DNA from: Candidatus Viridilinea mediisalina
GTDB taxonomy: Bacteria > Chloroflexota > Chloroflexia > Chloroflexales > Chloroflexaceae
DNA: 38,862 nt
Direction: 5' to 3'
NCBI RefSeq assembly: GCF_002532535.1
Contig: NZ_NQWI01000045.1
Location: 1-38,862, forward strand
In this document: piece after piece, positions 9,145 through 18,029 of the stretch
How positions within the stretch are numbered: the first letter of the stretch is position 1
Layout of the letters: each line of letters starts with the position of its first letter
Notes under the pieces: generated by a model
What the model was told of the DNA's origin: nothing
What the model saw: the letters and a program-made list of their open reading frames with translations, nothing else
Database searches by the model: none
Made by a program: the position numbers and the translations under genes

Positions 9145-10451
9145 AGCGTCTCCAGATTAAACAGGTCAGCAACCAAAGCCGCATAGCGCTGGCCATCGCC
9201 CTGGGCGGCAGCGGCACGCAAGCGGCACGTAGGCGTATGCAACAGCTTATTGACCAAACTGCGCGTCAGGCCCTCCACCACCGTACGCTGTTCCGGCGAA
9301 AGATCGCGCAAGCGCCTGAGCGCACGTTCCAACTCAGAATTCCGCATATGCTCGGCGTGTTCACGCAGACGGGTCAGCGCCGGCACAGCATCTTGAGTTT
9401 TGCACCAAGCCAAGAACTCGGCAGCCTCTTCATTAACAATCGCCTCAGCAATCGCTGCCGCAATCGCCCGCTGGCCCAGCGTCGCCCGCACCACCTCTTG
9501 CAGGTCGTCAACGGTGCAGAGGTGTACCCCCGGCAGATCGCCCACATCGGAGGCAATGTCACGCGGCACCGCAAGGTCAATCAGCAGCATCGCAGGCGGC
9601 GTGCTACTGCCCCCAACGCTACGGGCCTGCACCTTGGACTCCATCGCCATCGCGACCTGCTCGCGGAAGATGATCGTCACCGGCGCTGCGGTCGAACTGA
9701 TCACAATATCGGCACGCGCCAAGCAGCCGGGCAATTCATCGAAGCTATGGGCGGTCGCATTGTAGCGTTCGGCCAACTCACGGGCGCGCGAGGCGGTACG
9801 GTTGATAATCATCAACGAGTCGGCCCCGTTAGCCAGCAGGTTTTGGGCGGCTAATTCACTCACTTCACCACCACCAACCAGCAACACCGCCCGACCCGCG
9901 AGCTCACCCAAGCGGTGGCGCGCCAACTCAACCCCGGCCTGCGATACACTCGCCGCCCCTTGACCCAGGGCCGTCTCGGTGCGTACCCGCTTGCCCGCCG
10001 TCAAAGCATTCTGGAAGAGGCGGTGCAGCACCGGGCCAACCGCGCCACTCGCCTGGGCAAACTCATACGCCTGACGTACCTGACCCTGAATCTGGGCCTC
10101 ACCGAGTACCAACGAACGCAAGCCAGCCGACGTAGCGCAAAGATGGCGCGCTACCGCATCATCGTCAAAGAAGAAGAGCGCATGAGCGAACTCGTGATCC
10201 TCAAGGGCGTGGAACTCAGCCAAAAACGGCACTAGGCTCTGGGCATTGAGCGCCTCTTGAGCGACCCCATAGATCTCGACGCGGTTGCATGTCGAAAGGA
10301 TGACCGCTTCGGAAAGGAGTGGCGGACGACCCGCCTGGGGGGTTGTGAGCGCAGTGAGGGCTTGGGGGAGGTCCGTGCTACTAAAGGCCAATTTCTCACG
10401 AATCTCTACCGGCGCCGTGGTGTGGTCAAGTCCAGCCAGAACGAGTTTCAT
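9141..10451 (-). CDS. hemA: Glutamyl-tRNA reductase (HemA)
   Basis: HemA reduces glutamyl-tRNA to glutamate-1-semialdehyde, the entry and usual control point of C5-pathway tetrapyrrole synthesis. The 436-residue product has the active-site Cys55 in [12 protein letters not shown], the glycine-rich NADPH-binding stretch [17 protein letters not shown] around residues 190-205 and a C-terminal dimerisation helix region ([26 protein letters not shown]). The ATG at 10451 is preceded by AAGGA at 7 nt. Its leader (10452-10639) contains a large imperfect hairpin and an octamer repeat. It overlaps hemC by 4 nt. Confidence 0.97.
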   Translation of the reverse strand: MKLVLAGLDHTTAPVEIREKLAFSSTDLPQALTALTTPQAGRPPLLSEAVILSTCNRVEIYGVAQEALNAQSLVPFLAEFHALEDHEFAHALFFFDDDAVARHLCATSAGLRSLVLGEAQIQGQVRQAYEFAQASGAVGPVLHRLFQNALTAGKRVRTETALGQGAASVSQAGVELARHRLGELAGRAVLLVGGGEVSELAAQNLLANGADSLMIINRTASRARELAERYNATAHSFDELPGCLARADIVISSTAAPVTIIFREQVAMAMESKVQARSVGGSSTPPAMLLIDLAVPRDIASDVGDLPGVHLCTVDDLQEVVRATLGQRAIAAAIAEAIVNEEAAEFLAWCKTQDAVPALTRLREHAEHMRNSELERALRRLRDLSPEQRTVVEGLTRSLVNKLLHTPTCRLRAAAAQGDGQRYAALVADLFNLETL

Positions 10452-10513
10452 AGTTCAGTCCTTGTCGCTTACCTGCCGTACATTAGGGAAGAGGATAACC
10501 AGCAGAAGGTTGC

Positions 10514-10596
10514 TTTACCATCTTGCGAGGATGCGTGAGGCGAAGCGGCGAGAGCTTCGCGTCCTCGCGTCCTCGCGTCCTCGCAAACTGTAAAGT
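10514..10596. repeat. Hairpin with CGTCCTCG octamer repeat in the hemA leader
   Basis: CGTCCTCG occurs three times in tandem at 10561-10584. Around it, CTTTAC...TTGCGAGGA (from 10514) pairs imperfectly with TCCTCGCAA...GTAAAG (to 10596), giving a long stem-loop. It lies 60-145 nt upstream of the hemA start on the transcribed strand. AAACTGTAAAG words recur at about 15535 and 26208, and AAACGGTAAAG at about 178. Confidence 0.65.
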
Positions 10597-10639
10597 GGCT
10601 ACAAACCCTTCCTAGAAGATTGGGTTTCAGGTAGATGCC

Positions 10640-11938
10640 CTATGCATCACCCGCCACTGCGATCAGGGTGGTCACGCTCTGCTGTTCGCTCTGGAACGCG
10701 GTCACATCAATGCGACGCAGCAGAATAAGAGCCAAACAGAGAATGGTCGCTTCCAGAAGGAAGACGGTGATGTAGCCCCCGATGGGACTGCCAAACGTGA
10801 AGGTCACTATGTCACGTACCGCGCCCGCCGTCAGATTACCCAAGCCACGGGCGGTTGCATCGGCAACCCCCCAAGCCCCGATGTAGAGCCCCACGTTGGT
10901 TGGGGTGGTCATGTCGAGCATCATGGCCAAGTTGGTAGTGGTGGCAATGCCTGTGCCCAGCCCCAGCACGATGATGCCGGGCACAAAGAGTGGCTGGAAT
11001 TGCAAAATGCCACTCAACGCAATCAAGCCGAAGCCCGATGCCGCCACAATCGCCCCGATCATTGCGCCGGTCTTCTTGGTCATAAAGCGGCTAAAGAGAA
11101 CGCCTTGCAGCAGTAGGGCCAACATTGTGGCACCACCCCAGAAGGCGGTAAGCTGGGTTGTCTCACGCACGCTCATGTCAAATGCAGCGGCCCCAAAGGG
11201 CTCCAGCAGTACATCCTGGCCCATAATCGCCGAGAGCAGCATGATCAAGTAGATGAAGAAGACGCGGGCGTGGGGGTTGTCGATCACCGCACCAATCGCC
11301 TCGCGGAAGCTGTGACGATCGCCACTCCTCTTGGTCGCATTGCGCGGCTCTAGGCCAACAATCCCCACGGTGGCGAGGGTCAGCGAAACCATGCCCGCAG
11401 TCAAGAAGACGCGCACCAACTGTTCGGGCGAATATTGATCGAGCGCCCGTCCAGTCAAAATGGCAGTTGAGATCACCCCAGAGAGCATCATGAACCACAT
11501 CACCGCAATGGTGCGCGAGCGTTGCCCCTCATTCGAGAGGTCACTCGCCAACGAGAGGTACGAAACCACTGCCAGGTTGTAGCCCAAGCCCCAGATGAAG
11601 AAAGCCATGAAGGCGAAGGGTAACGATGGCCAGAAGTTTCCACCCAGTGCAAGGGCGGCGAAGGGGGTGAGCATGGCGCCGCCAATGCAGAGCAAGAAGC
11701 CAAGGACGATGTAGGGCGTGCGCCGATAACCAAAGAGCGGGTGGTGATCGGAATATTGGCCCAAGATGGGTTGTAAGGGCGAAAGCAGAGGGGGCAAAAT
11801 GATGAACAAGGCCACAAGTGTAGCCAAGATGCCCATCTCATGGATCATAATCCGATTGAGTACCCCGGTAATCGGTACCAGGGTGATCGCTACTGCAACG
11901 TGCAGCAGGCCGAGGCGGAAATTTTTGAAGATGGTCAT
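10640..11938 (-). CDS. PucC/LhaA-type MFS protein of the bacteriochlorophyll-associated family
   Basis: An integral membrane protein of 432 residues with about 12 hydrophobic segments and the features of the BCD (bacteriochlorophyll delivery) MFS family: the N-terminal FKNFRLGLLHVAVAITLVP, GYRRTPYIVLGF after the second segment and RGLGNLTAGAVRD near the C-terminus. Members such as PucC, LhaA and Bch2 assist assembly of light-harvesting complexes or pigment handling; the substrate of this one cannot be read from sequence. It follows hemY and precedes hemA. A MITE-like element fills the gap to hemY. Confidence 0.9.
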   Translation of the reverse strand: MTIFKNFRLGLLHVAVAITLVPITGVLNRIMIHEMGILATLVALFIILPPLLSPLQPILGQYSDHHPLFGYRRTPYIVLGFLLCIGGAMLTPFAALALGGNFWPSLPFAFMAFFIWGLGYNLAVVSYLSLASDLSNEGQRSRTIAVMWFMMLSGVISTAILTGRALDQYSPEQLVRVFLTAGMVSLTLATVGIVGLEPRNATKRSGDRHSFREAIGAVIDNPHARVFFIYLIMLLSAIMGQDVLLEPFGAAAFDMSVRETTQLTAFWGGATMLALLLQGVLFSRFMTKKTGAMIGAIVAASGFGLIALSGILQFQPLFVPGIIVLGLGTGIATTTNLAMMLDMTTPTNVGLYIGAWGVADATARGLGNLTAGAVRDIVTFTFGSPIGGYITVFLLEATILCLALILLRRIDVTAFQSEQQSVTTLIAVAGDA

Positions 11939-11960
11939 AGGGTGTACAAAGGTCGCTTAG

Positions 11961-12078
11961 GGGTTGTCTGAAAAGGGTTTCAGTGCCATACCATGCTACG
12001 TGGTGCGCGTTGGAGTGCCGGCTTTAGCCGGCTAAAGCCGGCACTCCAACGCCAGTTCATAGACTTTTCAGACAGCCT
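11961..12078. mobile_element. MITE-like 118-bp unit with inverted ends and possible CTTAG target duplication
   Basis: The left end GGTTGTCTGAAAAG and the right end read inward, GGCTGTCTGAAAAG, form 14-15 bp inverted repeats. CTTAG is present directly outside both ends (11956-11960 and 12079-12083), as expected of a 5-bp target duplication. The middle holds a perfect 44-bp palindrome (12008-12051) built from GCCGGC words. There is no coding capacity. A relative with the same left end and same central palindrome lies at 38619-38697. Confidence 0.75.
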
Positions 12079-12092
12079 CTTAGGGTATAAAC

Positions 12093-13505
12093 CTACTCAA
12101 CAGTAACCTGTACAGGATGGGGCACTAACGTATCGGCGATGCGGTCGGCCAACTCGACGGCATTCTTCCAGCATTTGGGCACCCCAACGCCGCCACGGTA
12201 GCTACCAAGAAAATAGATGCCCGGGCGGGTCTGTTCGAGCCGCTCCAGAGTAGCGATGCGCTCATCGTGGCCAAAGTTGTACTGTGGGATGGCCGTGGGC
12301 CAGCGGGTATAGTGAACAACTTCAGGTTCGCCACTTGCCCCCAATACCTGTTCGTTATCGCGGATGGCGCTGGCAATCAACTCCTCACGGCTCTGCTCTG
12401 GGCGAATTGGATTGAGTGCCCCACCCATAAGCGTGATAGTCGAGACCCGATCGGCGGGTGCAAAGGGTGGGAAGAGGCTAGAGGCCCAGAGAATGCCCAA
12501 GAAGTTGCGCTTTTCGCACGAAGGGGCCAGCACGCCAAAGCCATCCAGCGGATGGGCCACTTGGTTGCGGCGGTAGCCCAGGTTGACAACAGCCATTGAG
12601 GAGTAGGGAATCTCGCGCAGGGCCGTAGCAGCGGGCTTATCCAGTTCTGTCACCAACTCAGCAGCATTGAAGGCGGGAGTTGCCAAGATGACCGCTCGCG
12701 CCTCGACGGTTGCAGCGGGGCCATCGGCCCGCTCGACCACCACACGCCAGAGGCCACCCTCTTGGAAAATATCGCTCGCCCGGGCTTGGCTCCAGACCCG
12801 TTGGGGGCCAAGGGTACGCGCAATTGCTGTGGGCCATGTGGCGATGCCCCCCTGGAAACTGAAGGTCACACTCCGCATCTTGGGCTCTTTGGGCGTATCC
12901 TTGGGTGCTTTGGGCTGCCCGCTGAGCATCCCCTTGATCACACTCCCGGCGCGGCGTTCGGCTTCCCAGAGGCTCGGAAAGGCCGCCTTGACCGACATAG
13001 CCTCCGGGTCACCTGAATAGACACCCGAGACAAAGGGATCAACGAGGCGCTGCATGGCCTCGGGCCCAAGCCGCCGTGAGAAGAAGCTCGCCACGCTCTC
13101 ATCGGGGCTCCCGCTACGCGGCACAAAGGGCTCGCGCAGCATCTGTAGCTTGGCGGCGAAGGGCAACAGGGGGGTACGCACCAAGCCCACTGGCGAACTA
13201 GGAATCTCAAGCGGCTTCCCATGCTGAAGGAAATAGCGCCGCTTGCCCGAGCGTCCCGCAACAATCATCTGGCGGCGCAGCCCCAAATCACCAAAATCAC
13301 TCCAGAGGCGCACATCACGCGTTGCCAGCGTATTAGGACCGCAGTCAAACGTGTAGCCATCAGCCGTAACGTGGCTACGCATCGCACCACCAACTTCAGC
13401 ACTGGCCTCAAGCACAAGCACCTCTAGGCCACGCTTGTAGAGCGTGTAGGCGGCACTCATACCACTGATTCCAGCACCAACGATAATCACATCATAGCTC
13501 TGCAT
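12093..13505 (-). CDS. hemY: Protoporphyrinogen oxidase, HemY type (FAD-dependent)
   Basis: The product is a 470-residue flavoprotein that oxidises protoporphyrinogen IX to protoporphyrin IX, the branch-point substrate for heme and bacteriochlorophyll. The FAD-binding dinucleotide fold is at the N-terminus (VIIVGAGISGMSAAYTL, then VLEASAEVGGAM), and the C-terminal FLGSYRGGVGVPKCWKNAVELAD fits the family. Coproporphyrinogen oxidase activity, as in the Gram-positive HemY branch, cannot be excluded. It starts only 7 nt after the stop of the transporter permease gene at 13513, so it is probably co-transcribed with that transporter. Confidence 0.9.
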   Translation of the reverse strand: MQSYDVIIVGAGISGMSAAYTLYKRGLEVLVLEASAEVGGAMRSHVTADGYTFDCGPNTLATRDVRLWSDFGDLGLRRQMIVAGRSGKRRYFLQHGKPLEIPSSPVGLVRTPLLPFAAKLQMLREPFVPRSGSPDESVASFFSRRLGPEAMQRLVDPFVSGVYSGDPEAMSVKAAFPSLWEAERRAGSVIKGMLSGQPKAPKDTPKEPKMRSVTFSFQGGIATWPTAIARTLGPQRVWSQARASDIFQEGGLWRVVVERADGPAATVEARAVILATPAFNAAELVTELDKPAATALREIPYSSMAVVNLGYRRNQVAHPLDGFGVLAPSCEKRNFLGILWASSLFPPFAPADRVSTITLMGGALNPIRPEQSREELIASAIRDNEQVLGASGEPEVVHYTRWPTAIPQYNFGHDERIATLERLEQTRPGIYFLGSYRGGVGVPKCWKNAVELADRIADTLVPHPVQVTVE

Positions 13506-13512
13506 AGGCTAC

Positions 13513-14448
13513 CTAATCCTTTAGACTTTTTCGGGCCATAGACTGGTCGGGGGTCAGCAGATCGCGCAACCCATCACCAAGCAGGTTAAAACCCATCACA
13601 CTAGCGGTAATCGCAATACCGGGAAAGAACGCCAACCACCACGCCTCCTCCATCTTGTCGCGCCCAGCGGCCAGCAGGGAACCCCATTCGGCAGTTGGTG
13701 GTTGAGCACCCAGGCCGATGAAACTGAGGGCTCCACCCGCCAGCAGCACCGTGCCCAAACGCAATGTGGCCAGCACAACCAGGGGCGAAGCGAGATTAGG
13801 CAGAATATGGCGCAACATAATGCGGAGATCACCCAACCCCAAGGTTGTCGCAGCCTCAATGTAGGGCATCTGGCGCGCCGAGAGAGTGCCATTGCGCGTA
13901 AGCCGGTAGTAGCCAGGGATCCCAACCACCCCCAAGGCGATCACCGTCGTGGTGAGTGACGGCCCCATGCGTGCAACCATCACCACGGCGAGCAACAGGC
14001 CAGGGAAAGCGAGCCACGCATCCATCACCCGCGAAAAGATCTGATCAAAGAGCCGCCCGTAGTACCCAGCCAACAGGCCCATAAAGATACCGGAGATAGA
14101 GGCAATCAAGACGGCTGGCACTGTCATATAGAGGGCAGTGCGGGCGCCATAGACCACGCGGCTAAAGAGGTCGCGGCCCAGGCTATCGGTACCAAAGGGG
14201 TGCGCAAAACTTGGCGGGCGCAGGCGCTCAGTCGGCGCAATCGCAAAGGGATCAGCGGGGGCAATCAAGGGCGCAAAGAGGGCCGTGAGGAGCAATCCGC
14301 CCACCAGCAGACCACCCACACAGAGATTGAGACGCAGCGCAATCCAAGCCAGCCAACCACGCAGCACCCGCAAGGCACGTTGGCCCCAAGACTGCTCATA
14401 GGCGGATCCGAGCTCGCGTTGCCGTCCTGCTTCTACCTGCACCGTCAT
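13513..14448 (-). CDS. ABC transporter permease, DppC/OppC family
   Basis: A 311-residue inner-membrane protein with an N-terminal OppC-type anchor helix (about 38-60), TDSLGRDLFSRVVYGARTAL after it and the cytoplasmic loop IEAATTLGLGDLRIMLRHILPN that contacts the ATPase. It is the second permease of a peptide/nickel-type importer. The ATG at 14448 has GGGGAG at 6 nt. No ATPase gene (DppD/F type) is found in the window, so the pump must borrow ATPases from elsewhere. Its place inside a heme/pigment cluster, 7 nt before hemY, hints at a role linked to tetrapyrroles, but the substrate is unknown. Confidence 0.92.
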   Translation of the reverse strand: MTVQVEAGRQRELGSAYEQSWGQRALRVLRGWLAWIALRLNLCVGGLLVGGLLLTALFAPLIAPADPFAIAPTERLRPPSFAHPFGTDSLGRDLFSRVVYGARTALYMTVPAVLIASISGIFMGLLAGYYGRLFDQIFSRVMDAWLAFPGLLLAVVMVARMGPSLTTTVIALGVVGIPGYYRLTRNGTLSARQMPYIEAATTLGLGDLRIMLRHILPNLASPLVVLATLRLGTVLLAGGALSFIGLGAQPPTAEWGSLLAAGRDKMEEAWWLAFFPGIAITASVMGFNLLGDGLRDLLTPDQSMARKSLKD

Positions 14449-14486
14449 CGCTTACTCCCCAGAGACTACGCACACCGAACGACTGC

Positions 14487-14512
14487 CACTCGTCACTCGT
14501 CACTCATCACTA
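14487..14512. repeat. Heptamer tandem repeat (CACTCGT)
   Basis: CACTCGT, CACTCGT and CACTCAT follow one another in the 67-nt gap between the two permease genes. Confidence 0.7.
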
Positions 14513-14515
14513 CCA

Positions 14516-15442
14516 TCAGACCGCTTCGGCACCAACCCGTGGATCGAGCCAAGCGTGGGCCAAATCAACCATAATGTTCAACAATTGCACAATCACAGCA
14601 ATCAGCAGCACCGCGCCCAGCACCACCGGCAGATCGCGGTCGAAGATGGCCTGCACCATCAAGCGCCCCAAACCAGGCCAACCAAAGATAGTTTCAACAA
14701 TAAAAGCACCACCGAGCATCTGGCCCAAATAGAGGCCCATCATCGTTATAACTGGCACGAGGCTATTGGGCAGCAGGTGGCGCCGCCAGACCGCCACTGG
14801 CCCCAAGCCCTTCGCCCGCGCAGTACGCACATAGTCGGCCCCTTTCACATCAAGCAGACTCGAGCGCACCAAACGGGCAATCACCGCCGCAGCGGGCAGC
14901 GAGAGCGCAACGGTAGGCAAAATCATATGGCGCAAGGTTCCGCCACCAATAATCGGCACCCAGCCCAGGGTCAAGCCAAAGACGAGCATAAGCATCAGGG
15001 CCAACCAGAAGGTAGGCAACGCTTGACCAAGCGTAATCATGCCCATAATCACCAGATCAACGAAGCCACGGGGCTGCGCGGCAGCCGCAACTCCAGCCAG
15101 CCCCCCAAGCCCCACCGCCACCGTCATGGCTGCCAGCGACAGCCAAAGGGTATAGGCAAAACGCTCCGCCACCAACTTGGCCACAGGCCGCCCAGAGATA
15201 ACCGAGACGCCAAGATCGCCCTGCATGGCCCCAACCAAAAATTGGCCATAGCGCAGCGGTAGCGGCACATCCAGGCCAAGCTGGTGCCGCAGGGCTTCAA
15301 GCTGCTCAACCGTGGCTACATCGCCAATCAAGGTATCGGCGGCATCGCCCGGTGCCAGATCAAGCAACAAAAAGGTGAAGAAGCTTACCGCCAACATCAC
15401 CAAGCAGGCACCGACGAGCCTACGAGCCAAAAAGCGCAGCAT
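14516..15442 (-). CDS. ABC transporter permease, DppB/OppB family
   Basis: A 308-residue protein starting MLRFLARRLVGACLVMLAVSF, the typical DppB N-terminal helix, followed by FLLLDLAPGDAAD and a periplasmic domain. The ATPase-contact loop is DYVRTARAKGLGPVAVWRRH (about 200-220), followed by LLPNSLVPVITMMG. It pairs with the permease at 13513-14448 and the lipoprotein at 15641-17380. The gap upstream (15443-15640) contains hairpins and a repeat motif, so expression relative to the lipoprotein may differ. Confidence 0.93.
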   Translation of the reverse strand: MLRFLARRLVGACLVMLAVSFFTFLLLDLAPGDAADTLIGDVATVEQLEALRHQLGLDVPLPLRYGQFLVGAMQGDLGVSVISGRPVAKLVAERFAYTLWLSLAAMTVAVGLGGLAGVAAAAQPRGFVDLVIMGMITLGQALPTFWLALMLMLVFGLTLGWVPIIGGGTLRHMILPTVALSLPAAAVIARLVRSSLLDVKGADYVRTARAKGLGPVAVWRRHLLPNSLVPVITMMGLYLGQMLGGAFIVETIFGWPGLGRLMVQAIFDRDLPVVLGAVLLIAVIVQLLNIMVDLAHAWLDPRVGAEAV

Positions 15443-15463
15443 GGGAGCTCATTCCTAACCTTA

Positions 15464-15498
15464 GGGAAGGATACAGAAACGAGAAAATAGAAAATAAG
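15464..15498. repeat. Polypyrimidine motif, inverted copy
   Basis: On the plus strand GGAAGGATACAGAAACGAG followed by AAAATAGAAAATAAG; the reverse complement matches the motif found at four gene ends. Here it lies upstream of the permease gene and in the opposite orientation. Confidence 0.65.
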
Positions 15499-15562
15499 TT
15501 TGCGGTATCAGGATGCGCTGAATACCTCCAAACTGTAAAGTCGCCTGTACCTATCCCTTACT

Positions 15563-15630
15563 TTCGTGTCGTTTTGGCGGATTCGCCGCCAAAACGACAC
15601 GAACCAGTGGGAAGGGTGCCTGCCCTTCCC
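15563..15630. repeat. Long hairpin (18-bp stem) plus short GGGAAGGG hairpin
   Basis: 15563-15580 pairs perfectly with 15586-15603 around ATTCG; the tip is GGCGG-ATTCG-CCGCC. A second hairpin, GGGAAGGG/CCCTTCCC, is at 15609-15630. The pair directly follows the lipoprotein stop codon (15641) in transcription order and has the same long-plus-short layout as the units at 3305-3374, 4808-4873 and 34788-34856. Confidence 0.75.
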
Positions 15631-15640
15631 CAGCAACCAC

Positions 15641-17380
15641 CTACCGCAAGGTAGCGTCGTTCATCAAGATACGGCCCATTCCACTGACGACAATACCTTC
15701 CAAATTGGGATTCACCGCCAACATATCGAGCGGAGTGTAGAGCGGCTGCCATGGCGCATCGGCCATAATCAGGCGCTGGGCCTCTAGGTAGAGTTCGGCA
15801 CGGCGAGCGGTATCCAGTTCACGGACAGCCTCGGCGAGCAGTTCGTCCACTTCGGGGTTGCTGTAGGCGACCCGATTGGTGCTACCGATCCGTGAGGAAC
15901 TGAGATTCATCGCAAGCACATCGGGGTCATTCCAATCGTAGCGCCAGATCAGCAGGTCGTACTCACCAGCCACAGCGGCGCGGCCAGCGGCGGGCGCATC
16001 AAACTGCTGGATTTCGACCGGCACACCAATCTGGCTCAGTTGGGCCTGAATGACCGTCGCTACATCCTGGTTGGGCGCACGGGTGAAGGTCAGCAGCGTC
16101 AGAGCCAGGGGCTCGCCCTCAAAACTCCAAATCCCACTGGCGTCCTGGGTCAAACCGGCCTCAGTGAGCAACTCGGCGCTCATGTTGGGATCGTAAGCCA
16201 ACTCAAGCTCCTGCAGCGAGGCATCAAAGCCGGGGAAGGTCGTAGCCAGCGGCGCAAAGGCAGGGGCACCCTCACCACCCACAGCGGCCAGCACAATATC
16301 CTCTTTGTTGATCGCGTGGGAAATGGCTTGGCGCACAAGCAGGTTGTCGAAGGGGGGCTTGACAGTGTTGAAGCCCAGGTAGACCAAGCTGTTCAGACTG
16401 ACCGGCACGAGGGTTGCGTCACCACTCTGGCGCAGGCGGGTGATGTGATCGGGCTGATTGAGGAAGATGATGTCCACTTCGCCAGCACGCAAGGCCGTGA
16501 GTTGGGTTGCAGCATCGGGTACCACCTTGAAGGAGAGTTCCTCGAGGTAGGGCGCACCGGGGTTAGAAACCATCGGCGGGGGCCAGGCATAATCAGGATT
16601 ACGCTCAAGCACCAACTCAATCCCCGGATCCCAGTTCTTGAGCATGAAGGGGCCACTGCCCACCGGCTGCTGGGCAAATTCATCGCCAAGCGCCTCAACC
16701 GCACTTGGGCTGGTAATACCAGAGTAGGGCGAGGTAAGCGTCGTGAAGAAGATGGCCGAAGGCTCATCAAACGTAAAGCGCACGGTCAGATCATCCAGCG
16801 CCTCAACTTCAGTCACCGCACTCAGGCTATTGGCCATAGGCGAGGTGCTATCGGGGCCAATCAGACGCTCGAAGCTGGCAACAACTGCCGCTGCATCCAG
16901 GGTCGTGCCATCGTGGAAGGTGATCCCCTCGCGCAAAAAGAAGTCAATGGTGGTCGCATCATCCGAGATTTCCCAGCTTTCAGCCAAGAAGGGCTGGATC
17001 ACATTCTGGCTGTCTTGGGCCACCAGGGTATCAAAGATGTAGGGCAGCACCACATTCTGGCCCGAACCCTGAGCCCCCGCCGGATCAAGGCCAGTCGGCT
17101 CAGTCGTCATCGCACGGGTAACCCGCCCACCAGCAACCGGCTCAACCACCTCCGGCTCGTCAGGAGTGGGCTCGGTAGCAGGCTCTTCGGTCGCATCAGG
17201 TTCAGTGGCATCTGTTTCGGGCTCAGTGGCATCTGTTTCGGACTCAGGCTCAGTAGCCGGGGCGGTCGTCGGCTCGGCAGGGGGCGCAGCGGGTGGCTGT
17301 GCGGCAGGAGCACCACCACACGCAGTCAACAGCAAGGCAACGATGAGCAAGATGATCAGATGGTACGGTCGCAAACGCAT
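15641..17380 (-). CDS. Extracellular solute-binding lipoprotein, family 5 (peptide/nickel type)
   Basis: This is the substrate-capturing part of the ABC importer. Residues 1-21 are a lipoprotein signal with lipobox LLTAC (lipidated Cys21). Residues about 24-80 are a Pro/Thr/Glu/Ala-rich tether with repeated ATEP words, partly encoded by a 21-bp tandem repeat near 17203-17241. The mature domain has the family 5 pattern (GLDPAGAQGSGQNVVLPYIFDTL; FLREGITFHDGTTLDAAAV). The ATG at 17380 has AAGGA at 6 nt. Family members bind peptides, nickel chelates, heme or aminolevulinate, so the ligand is open. It follows hemN across a 649-nt repeat-rich gap. Confidence 0.93.
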   Translation of the reverse strand: MRLRPYHLIILLIVALLLTACGGAPAAQPPAAPPAEPTTAPATEPESETDATEPETDATEPDATEEPATEPTPDEPEVVEPVAGGRVTRAMTTEPTGLDPAGAQGSGQNVVLPYIFDTLVAQDSQNVIQPFLAESWEISDDATTIDFFLREGITFHDGTTLDAAAVVASFERLIGPDSTSPMANSLSAVTEVEALDDLTVRFTFDEPSAIFFTTLTSPYSGITSPSAVEALGDEFAQQPVGSGPFMLKNWDPGIELVLERNPDYAWPPPMVSNPGAPYLEELSFKVVPDAATQLTALRAGEVDIIFLNQPDHITRLRQSGDATLVPVSLNSLVYLGFNTVKPPFDNLLVRQAISHAINKEDIVLAAVGGEGAPAFAPLATTFPGFDASLQELELAYDPNMSAELLTEAGLTQDASGIWSFEGEPLALTLLTFTRAPNQDVATVIQAQLSQIGVPVEIQQFDAPAAGRAAVAGEYDLLIWRYDWNDPDVLAMNLSSSRIGSTNRVAYSNPEVDELLAEAVRELDTARRAELYLEAQRLIMADAPWQPLYTPLDMLAVNPNLEGIVVSGMGRILMNDATLR

Positions 17381-17526
17381 GACAAGTCCTTGTGATTCAA
17401 TGGGCTACTCGATGAGGAACAGAGGAACTAAGGAACAGAGGAACTAAGGAACAGATGAACAGATGAACGTTTGGCCTCCGACGGAGTGCCGACGTTAGTC
17501 GGCTGAGGTCGTAGGTTGCCATTGGG

Positions 17527-17646
17527 TGCCGACTAATGGTCTTCCAGTAAATAATCCGCTAACCAGACCTCGCAGATCTGGCATATCTATCAGGTCTAGT
17601 CCGTGCCGCGACACCGGATTAATTTCTGGAAGACCATAAGTCGGCA
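17527..17646 (+). repeat. 120-bp inverted-end element, copy 2
   Basis: Same length and orientation as the copy at 5-124 with about six substitutions. Its ends are more symmetrical than in the other copies (TGGTCTTCCAG at the left and CTGGAAGACCA at the right), suggesting either an ancestral state or compensatory change. Confidence 0.85.
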
Positions 17647-17697
17647 CTCCGCTGGTAAGGGATGATTTCAGAAAGACGCTTGTAGCTTTACCGTCGT

Positions 17698-17760
17698 AGT
17701 GCCGACTTTAGTCGGCATCCGGGGGTTGTTGGTGACCTCAGCCGACTAACGTCGGCACTA
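17698..17760 (+). repeat. Palindromic unit resembling an unoccupied element site
   Basis: Begins GTGCCGACTTTAGTCGGC and continues ATCCGGGGGTTGTTGGTGAC to GCCGACTAACGTCGGCAC. It aligns with the flanks of the 120-bp element at the window start, but where that element sits there are only about four bases (TTTA). Confidence 0.7.
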
Positions 17761-17878
17761 CCTATGGCGCAACCAGAGAAGAACAGACTCTAGAAGAACA
17801 ACTGAACGGAAGAACAGACGAACAGACCCGCGAATGATGGTTTACTGAACCAGAGCAATATCTGGCTATCTCACGATT

Positions 17879-18029
17879 GTTTCTCTGTTTCCCTGTTCTT
17901 TGTTCTCCTGTTCTCTGTTTCCCTGTTCTTTGTTCTCCTGTTCCCTGTTCTTTGTTCCCCTGTTCCCCTGTTCCCCTGTTCTCTGTTCCCCTGTTCCCCT
18001 GTTCCCCTGTTCCCTGTTCCCCTGTTCCT
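17879..18029. repeat. Degenerate short tandem tract of CTGTTCCC-type words
   Basis: About 150 nt consist almost only of the words CTGTTCCC, CTGTTCTC and CTGTTCTTTG. The tract abuts the hemN stop codon (18030-18032). It is strongly strand-asymmetric, pyrimidine-rich on the plus strand, and likely to be variable in length between strains. Confidence 0.85.

Larger units (their letters stand above)
17381..18029. other. Repeat-rich intergenic region between hemN and the lipoprotein gene
   Basis: No gene is supported. In order it holds GGAACAGA/GGAACTAA words (about 17412-17467), an inverted palindromic unit (17469-17526), the second 120-bp element (17527-17646), a GTAAAG-type segment (about 17655-17695), an unoccupied palindromic unit (17698-17760), more GAACAGA words (about 17770-17830) and a 150-nt CTGTTCCC-type tract (17879-18029) that runs up to the hemN stop codon. 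Confidence 0.75.

Noticed and set aside
13513-17380. Dedicated heme importer
   Set aside because: Gene context is suggestive, but family 5 binding proteins have many ligands and no diagnostic residue is recognised, so only a generic importer is annotated.
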